Shown in pieces: positions 57,655 through 64,000 of a stretch of 64,000 nt of DNA; positions within the stretch are counted from its first letter, which is position 1, and each line of letters starts with the position of its first letter. The translations under genes were made by a program, and so were the position numbers. The stretch is from Toxorhynchites rutilus septentrionalis (Eukaryota > Arthropoda > Insecta > Diptera > Culicidae). The stretch covers positions 300,211,614 to 300,275,613 of the forward strand of contig NC_073746.1 of the NCBI RefSeq assembly GCF_029784135.1. The letters run 5' to 3'. The notes under the pieces were generated by a model. The model saw only the letters and a program-made list of their open reading frames with translations, was not told where the DNA came from and did not search any database.

Positions 57655-58195
57655 GACTTGCATGAATTTGCAATGCCAATTTCCCCACGCTCTACGGATT
57701 TGAAGTCTGTGTAAGGGAAACACATTTCAGTCGGAACAAAAATACCTCCGACTTTCATGTGTTTGCATTGCCGATTTCTCCAACACTGCTTGGTTTAAAA
57801 GTCTGTGTTAGGGAACACATTTCGGTGAGAACAAAACTCCCCATACTTTCATGTATTTGCATTGCCGATTTCCCCAAGGCTGCTTGGTTAAAATGGCTGT
57901 GTTGGGGAAACCGTAAATCGTGCCAATCAAAACGAGGTAGTTAAGGAGTTTAGATAACGATTAACATTTTACAGTATTTCAATTGTTTATCTAATGAAAA
58001 ATAACATTTTATTAATTGTGATAGATGCGTAGAAATATTCCCTGTCAATTGATACAAACATCTATCCGATCCAGTAAGAAATGTTCTAGTTATAAGCATT
58101 CGGAATCTTTCATTTTTTCTCGCATGTTCTGTATTTAGGTTTTCAGTTTACCCCCGATATACGCCAGTTAGACGTAGTCCCACGTCAAAAATCAT
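57655..58195 (+). repeat. Family A fragment with 95-bp array
   Basis: ATTTGCAATG-type phrases at 57665, 57761 and 57855 give steps of 94-96 bases. The segment ends with GACGTAGTCCCACGTC at about 58171-58186. It follows copy 5 directly, so two units, or a unit and a half, lie in tandem. Confidence 0.75.
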
Positions 58196-58199
58196 CTTC

Positions 58200-59476
58200 A
58201 GACACAATTCTCATAGTGCACTTATTTGATTCGGAAAAGTTTATTTTCGTTCATAACTTTTACTATAAAAGTGTGTTCATTATCATCGTCATTCCAGATG
58301 ACGATTTTGTCAATTTACCTCTGATCGGGCTCAATTACAGGATCTCAAAGCGCAACGTGAATTGTCAATCTGATGGCTGGTGCGACGATAAACGATTTTG
58401 AACCAACCATCAACTCCGTGAGCAAAGCAATTAATCGCTGACAGGTCTCAGTCCACCCGAGTCCTTGTCCACGGCTGGACTTCGCCGTGGGCAAATGCCA
58501 CGCTCCGATTAGACCCAAATTGCACCGAATGTTCAACCCATCAGGCATCTGGCACCATCGCTCGCAGAGGTCGGATACTAGTTCCAGCGGGAACGAAAAT
58601 AGAAAACACTAGACACACAGCAAAAAAAACAGACCCAACCGTCAAAGAAAAATGCCAAATGTTATAGTTTTAAATTATACGTTTTGGTTAAATACGGTTA
58701 AAATGATTGACTCGTCTACGGTTGATTGTGGCTAAACACATCGTAAAGGTAAAGATCCGATCCCGCCTCTCTCGCTCGCAGTCCCTCAACGAAAGCAGCC
58801 AATCCATCAGACGAATTGGAATCGGTTGGAAGCGACCGGAGTAGAATCTCGCGTCGCAATGATTCCGAGCGACCGAAAAACCCGGTCGACACACTACCGT
58901 TTTCGATAGACCCTCTCCCAGGCCGCTGTGCTGGTGCAAGTGGTGCAAGAGGGGCCGCGCAAATGGCAGCCCATCTCGAAATATGAGATGAATTTAATTA
59001 TGATTTCGTGATCCAAACAAATTTATACAATTTATCTTCCCAAGTGGATGGCTCTTCAGACTCTTGCCGATTTTTTGTGTGTTGTTTTTGTGCGGCTCTC
59101 GTGTTCTTCCATCACTATTAGGCCGGGTTTGGGTTTGGCTGACAGATTGTCGGCATTGCCGGTCTGGCTTAGTGAACCTAGCGAAATCGATCGTTCCGTG
59201 GATTAATAAATTAATTTAAAGTGTCATTAGGCGAGCAGTGGAATTGGATCACAGCGAGGTGATTTCCAAATCGAGCTTCTAAGCACGTTCGAGTTAAGAT
59301 TCGCGTTTTCGATTTAGGATGAATGAGAAAATTCGTGAAAGAGTTTTTGATAACTATATTGTATCTCACCCTTTATCCCACAAAAAAGAATCTCAAGAAG
59401 CTTTTGGCGTACCCAGGAAGCTAGGGCTGAAGAAAGTATTCACATGCATCAATCTGCGATGACAAATGCACAGTAT
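58200..59476. other. Single-copy-looking non-coding island
   Basis: No repeat family or gene was recognised. GC content is higher at about 58380-59000. ATTAATAAATTAATTTAAAG at about 59202 is an AT-rich homeodomain-like cluster. Intronic or regulatory DNA is likely. Confidence 0.45.
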
Positions 59477-59859
59477 TGACGTCTGGTGGCAACCTTCGAG
59501 TTTGTGACCCAAAATAGTCTCATCAGATTAGAAGACCCGTAGCCAGTTTTAAATTGGTACAATATGAATGAAAATTGTTACTTGACATTATTCAATGGTA
59601 CAGATTTTTTCGTTATTTTTGGTACAGATTCTGTACGGTACAACATTTACAATGCAATGATTGATCAGTTCCATAAGGTCAAAATTCTGAAAAACCTGAA
59701 TTCACGATGCTACATGAAGAGCTGAAAGATTTTTATTTGATCATTCTCACTTATATCTACGAGGAATCTTACGTTGTTTAAATGTCCAATACTATTAAAT
59801 ATAAAGATCATTTGAAAAGTGACAATAACTTTAGGTTGGAATAGAAGCAGAAAAAAATA

Positions 59860-60335
59860 TCAGAACAATGGACAGCGAAAGGCAGATCATTTCAAAGGAT
59901 ATTTGTCGCAGTTTTTTTCGTGGAGCTGATCAAATGGCAAAACAAAGGAGAAAAAATTCGATTTTGATGATTCGACGCTGAAGTCTACGACAATGTTAAA
60001 TCTCAGAAACTATTCCAATTTGACAAGCATTAACGTTGTGCTAGAAGCGTTTACAGGATTCTACAATGGGAATGTACAAGATGTGGAGAATTAATTCTGT
60101 AGCCTGAAGATAAAATTAATCCGTAAGGAAATCACAAGTTTAGAGAACGAGCATGTGCAGGATTGGTGGACGAAAGCTTCGATGCCTTGCTTGTAACGTT
60201 CTCACTATGCCTCACTTCTCGGCAACTGTCGAGCGATTTTTTTATGAATATAATCAGAACAAAAATAAACTTTGAAATCGGCTCAACAACGATACGATGA
60301 ACGCTATTTTGAGATCATAGGATTTGATCAACCAT
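59860..60335 (+). pseudogene. hAT transposase C-terminal remnant
   Basis: Frames give KDICRSFFRGADQMAK and, at about 60190-60310, VLTMPHFSATVERFFYEYNQ, then NKNKL, a stop and NRLNNDTMNAIL. This is the hAT dimerisation region. Stops and frame breaks are frequent. Confidence 0.8.
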
Positions 60336-60398
60336 CGTGGTGGCAGCTAGAAAATTTCAAAAAATGATGGTATGCAGTCTAGATTCAAAAAACTATGG

Positions 60399-61637
60399 AT
60401 GGGTTATACCTATGATGTAACCGCAAGGTCGACGTAGGACTGCCATTGACTTGTAATCAATTGTATTTCTACAATTGGCAATAATCCCACCTAGGATGTT
60501 CCTCATTGGGTACGATATTGCCGCTGTGTAGAGCTATCTTTTGTGTGTATTGATTAAATTATTGATTAAACTAGTGAATGAATGAAACTATTTACGAAAT
60601 CAATTGCGAACAAACCCCATGCATTATGGTAGTACTTATCGCAGCAAATAGTTATCAAAATTTTGCCCTAATCATCAAGCGATTTGCGTAGAAGTTCAGT
60701 GAGCTGGCGACATGAAGGGATATCTTCTAATGCAGTCTTGAATAATCGAGCCAAAGCGTTGCATTTGTACTCGCTTTTGTAGACCATGATAGCAAAACGA
60801 ATTCCGGAGCGTAAAAATGCAAGCGAGTACAAAAATTCCCGCTGCTTGCCTCTAATTTGTTATGCCGATTTCCACAGGTTCCATAGTTTTGAAGTCTGTG
60901 TTAGGGAAACATTCAAATTTCCAGAAACGCAAGCGAGTACAAAAGTACCCGCAGCTTGCATCTATTTTGCAGTGCCGATTTCCTCAGGCTCCATGATTTT
61001 GAAATCTGAGTTAAGAAAACATTTCGATTTCCAGAAACGCAAGCGAGTACAAAATACTCGCAGCTTCATTTTTTTTTTTTGCAATGCTGGTTTCCCCGAG
61101 CAAACGCAAACGAGTGCAAAAGTTTGCTTGCATCTAATTTGCTATGTCGATTTCTACAGGCTCCATGGTTTCGAAGTCTGTGTTAGGGAAACATTCCTAT
61201 TTCCAGATATGCAAGCGAGTACAAAAGTACTCGCAACTTGCATCTATTTTGCAATGCCGATTTCCTCTGACTCCATGGTTTTGAAGTCTGTGTTAGGGAA
61301 ACATCCATCCATTCCAGTGATCGTACCTCAATCGTTGCGTAATCATAACTGAGCGGATTTCCAAGCGGCACTCGCTTATATACCGATTGGTGTGATTTCA
61401 ATATCCTGTTTTGAAGACAATTTTATGGCTATTGAAACAAGTTTTTGGATCAAAAAGTTACAAGCATATAACGCGTAGACATTTTATCTTTCGAATGAAG
61501 TGTTTATCATACCATTTCGTTCAGTTGTTTAGGAGCTATCAACGCTCAAAATCTCGTTCTCCGGCGTAACGCTTTCGTTTTCGAAACTTTGAACTTACAC
61601 CTCAGTATAGAAATGAAAGATGTAGTCCTACGTCAAA
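60399..61637 (+). repeat. Family A repeat unit, copy 6, inserted in a hAT
   Basis: It opens ATGGGTTATACC with the stem-loop and GACGTAGGACTGCC, and closes GATGTAGTCCTACGTC at about 61617-61632. The interior has a 110-bp tandem array (60815-61310), then a CGCTTATATACCGATTGGTG block and CTTTCGTTTTCGAAACTTTG. This copy has the clearest flanks and shows what the mobile unit is. There is no transposase frame; a 188-codon frame across the array is a product of the repeat. Confidence 0.8.
60815..61310. repeat. 110-bp tandem array inside family A copy 6
   Basis: AAGCGAGTACAAAA recurs at 60821, 60931, 61041 and 61213. The steps are 110, 110 and 172 bases. Units carry CTTGCATCTATTTTGCA-type text, GCCGATTTCCTC and GAAGTCTGTGTTAGGGAAAC. 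The last step contains a partial extra unit. It is a relative of the 95-bp arrays in other copies (shared GCCGATTTCC and TCTGTGTTAGGGAA). Confidence 0.88.
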
Positions 61638-61851
61638 AAAAACTATGTATAAGCTTCATCGAGCACACGAATGACTTGCAAATGTAATTGTAGTATTTGT
61701 AGTAAATAAATCAGTATTTTAATACTAATAAATTATTTTATTCTCTACAATGAATGTTTTCGATGGTACAGATTTTTGGGAAAAATGTGCAAATGAGAAA
61801 GATTGTTGACCTCTCCGGTACAGATTTAAATGTGGCAACACTGATCCTGAC

Positions 61852-62490
61852 CAGTGTTCATCTGTACCGGAAGAGGTAAAAATCTTCCTCATCTGTACTT
61901 TTTCTTCCAAAAATCCGTACCATCAAAAATATTCGTTGCAGAGATAATTCTGTGTTATTAGCAATACTCATTAATTTTCTACAAAATATTACAAAATACT
62001 ACTTTTTCTTTGAATGTACTTTAACATTTGCAAGCCTCGAATCACTCGTGCGTTTGATGATGCTTACACATAGTCTTTCTAAGTTAATATTGAAAATTGA
62101 GGGGCTTAGAATGAAAGGGGTCATAGCTTCGCCTCAGATACATTCCCAGCTGTATTTGACAATGTGGAAGATAGGTCAGAACCTCACCTATCAGATTTTA
62201 TAGCAAACTTAAATTGGAACGTTTTTTGCAATTGAGTTATTAACTAAAGAAAAAGTTGATGAAGAGAAATCGATCAAGTCACTTACACCCCTTGCATTCT
62301 AAGCCCCTCAATTGTCACTGAATAAAATTTCCGTTCTGCCACCACGATGTTCAATCAAATTATTTGATCTTAAAATTGCCTTTATCGTGTCGTTGGCAAG
62401 CTGATTTCGGAGCTTATTCTTGTTCAGATTAGATTCAGAAAAGAATCTCTTGACGTATGCGGAGAAGTGAGATATAGTCAGACTGTTATA
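61852..62490 (-). mobile_element. Second hAT remnant, facing the first
   Basis: It starts CAGTGTTCATCTGTACCGG at 61852, exactly 8 bases after the first hAT ends at 61843. At about 62480-62310, on the minus strand, it encodes ISHFSAYVKRFFSESNLNKN, then KLRNQLANDTIKAILRS. The other end was not found, so it is truncated. Confidence 0.8.
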
Positions 62491-63130
62491 AACGAGGCAT
62501 CTGTTGTCCGAAACGGTGATTTCTTTCCGAAACGATTAGTTGTGTGTTAAATATTACCGAATTATGTAAAATATCTAAAAGATTTATGTACGGTTACCGA
62601 AAAAAAATCCAAAAGTCTAAGTAGATCTCGAATATGGAGCAATTCCAAACGAAATCATCCCAATAATGCAGATTTTTAAAACATGTATTTTTGATTCGAA
62701 TGAAAGTTTGTATTCCATTTGGGTTGGATGAGATATGAATTTTCCACCGAAATTGGGATTTTTTGATTCAAGTGTAACTTTTGAAAATGGCGTTTCGATT
62801 TTAGTAAGAGGAATCTTTGATAATTAATGTCTCAAGAACTTTGAGTCATACCAAAATAATGTCTTAGAAAGAGTTATAGAGTTTTGATGTTCAAATGTGA
62901 AAAAAAAAAAACACAGAGAAAAAAATTAGTACTCTTTTGTACATAAATGTACATAAATAAATTTTAATTTACAATATCTAAAATATGTATTCTTTAATTA
63001 AAAAAAAAAAAAAGTTCATCGATATAAATAAAAATGTAAGGCAAAATCTGTTGGTAAGCGGAAAACCCGAAGAAGGGATGGTCCGATTTTAGACTCCTGT
63101 TTTTTCTTGTATTCGTCCCTTCCCGTAGAT
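62491..63130. other. AT-rich gap, no gene
   Basis: AT-rich with A-runs. No gene or repeat end was recognised. Confidence 0.4.
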
Positions 63131-63139
63131 CAATATAGT

Positions 63140-64000
63140 GGAGAGAAAAATCGGAAAATTTCCGGAAAACTCTGACGGAAGGTCGGAAAAATCGAAGAAT
63201 TAAATTCCCACATGTTCGAAAATTACATCAAAATAAGCGTTGTTAGTCCATTTGATGTTTTTTGCTATCGAAATTGATCTTTGATCGTAAGTAGAAATGG
63301 ATTTTCATGTGAAATAACGGCATTTCCATATCTTATATCCATATATCTATCCATGTATCTATCTATGTCTATATATATAAGGGTGGGCTGCCATACAAAT
63401 GAAACACAAATTTCTGCATTTCTCGAGAATTAATGAAGCAAATGAAACTAAATTTTGAATGTGGAGGTTTTAGGGTGCAATAAATGATTCACGGTGGTTA
63501 GATACTCCTCTCTCTTCTCTAAGGGAAGATGGAACACAAATTTCGGCATAACTCGAGAATTGATCAAGCAAATAGAACCACATTTAGCATGTGAAGCTTT
63601 TACGGGGCACGAAACGTCTCTATGGTGAATACCCTCCTCCCTCCTCTCTAAGGGGGGCTGTCATACAAACGAAACACAAACCTCTGCATAACTCGAGAAC
63701 TAATCAAGCACAATTTGGGATGTGAGGGTTTTTGGGTATGAGAAATGATTCTATAATGGTATGACACCCCTCCCTCCTCTGGAATGGAGAGGGGGTCCCA
63801 TAAAAATATTACATATATTTCAACCAAAAATATTCCGACCAAACATGACAATTGAAAATTTTAGGAAAACTCTGAAGGAAAAAGGGAAAATACGGAAAAT
63901 TAAATTTCCATATGTTCTACAATTACATAGTGACAAGTGCTGTTAGTCCATTTGATGTAGCGAAATGATCTTTGTTCGGAACTGGAAATTGATTTTAATG
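63140..64000. mobile_element. Helitron-like repeat between direct repeats
   Basis: Segments at about 63163-63325 and 63855-64000 are direct repeats (GGAAAACTCTGACGGAAGG and GGAAAACTCTGAAGGAAAA; GTTAGTCCATTTGATGT in both), 691 bases apart. Between them lie units of the Helitron at 25220 (GCTGCCATACAAATGAAACA and ACACAAATTTCTGCATTTCT). A short TATATATA run precedes them. It is cut by the window end. Confidence 0.65.

Larger units (their letters stand above)
59596..61843 (+). mobile_element. hAT remnant interrupted by a family A unit
   Basis: The left part (59596-60395) shares GGTACAGATTCTGTACGGTA and TTTACAATGCAATGATTGAT with the hAT at 27037-27739, plus strand. The right part (61638-61843) is the 3' end of the same family and finishes GTGGCAACACTG. 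Between them sits family A (60396-61637). AAAAACTATG occurs on both sides of that insertion (about 60388-60397 and 61638-61647), consistent with a target duplication. The 5' terminus of the hAT is lost. Confidence 0.85.

Noticed and set aside
60786..61352. 188-codon protein across the 110-bp array
   Set aside because: The open frame arises because repeat units of 110 bp happen to avoid stops. The same words occur in both orientations elsewhere without an open frame.
1..64000. Integrated viral sequence (non-retroviral RNA virus or LTR element)
   Set aside because: I looked for viral polymerase, nucleoprotein and gag/pol-like motifs and for long terminal repeats and saw none. The only reverse transcriptases are of RTE type.

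Overview
This is eukaryotic nuclear DNA, most likely from an aedine mosquito such as Aedes aegypti or Ae. albopictus. Two tRNA-headed SINEs match the Feilai type known from Aedes. A Tc1-like element has the DD37E catalytic spacing known as ITmD37E in mosquitoes. DD34D and DD41D mariner relatives, hAT, P, RTE and Helitron remnants are all mixed together. The species is inferred from these repeats, because no host gene can be identified with confidence.

I find no intact host protein-coding gene, rRNA, standalone tRNA or CRISPR array. The window reads as intergenic or long-intron DNA. Islands of better-balanced, single-copy-looking sequence lie at about 1-3150, 11950-14230, 37030-39960, 51000-53600 and 58200-59480. 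Between them is an AT-rich mosaic of nested transposons. The only possible host coding segment is a THAP-type zinc-finger exon near 33.2-33.4 kb on the minus strand, and it could equally belong to a P-like transposon.

Layout. 3.4-4.35 kb is a repeat unit I call family A. 4.39-7.40 kb is a TA-flanked inverted-repeat element containing an RTE retrotransposon. 7.9-10.3 kb is a composite of inverted repeats. 10.85-11.95 kb is a foldback element. 14.24-15.54 kb is a nearly complete DD37E element. 15.65-16.06 kb is a mariner fossil. 17.14-18.73 kb is a mariner carrying a SINE. 18.86-20.38 kb is a P-element transposase pseudogene carrying a Feilai SINE. 20.38-23.35 kb holds family A units. 23.6-24.5 kb holds mariner remnants. 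25.2-25.9 kb is a Helitron. 27.04-27.74 kb is a hAT with an 8-bp target duplication. 29.75-31.05 kb is a DD41D element. 40-47 kb holds two inverted copies of a second unit, family B, flanking family A and small inverted-repeat elements. 47.5-50.3 kb holds paired MITEs and a mariner split by a TTAA MITE. 54-55.2 kb is an RTE remnant carrying a second Feilai. 56-58.2 kb holds family A. 59.6-62.5 kb holds two facing hAT remnants, one split by family A. 63.1-64 kb holds Helitron-like repeats.

The most interesting and possibly undescribed structure is the family A/B group. These are non-coding units of roughly 1-1.6 kb. Their ends carry the palindrome GACGTAGGACTACGTC, next to a conserved small stem-loop. 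Some contain a TATA-like block and internal arrays of 95- or 110-bp repeats. Their interruption of the hAT at 60.4 kb shows that they are mobile. The nested insertions give a relative order of events. No genes work together here as a pathway: the content is transposon history.
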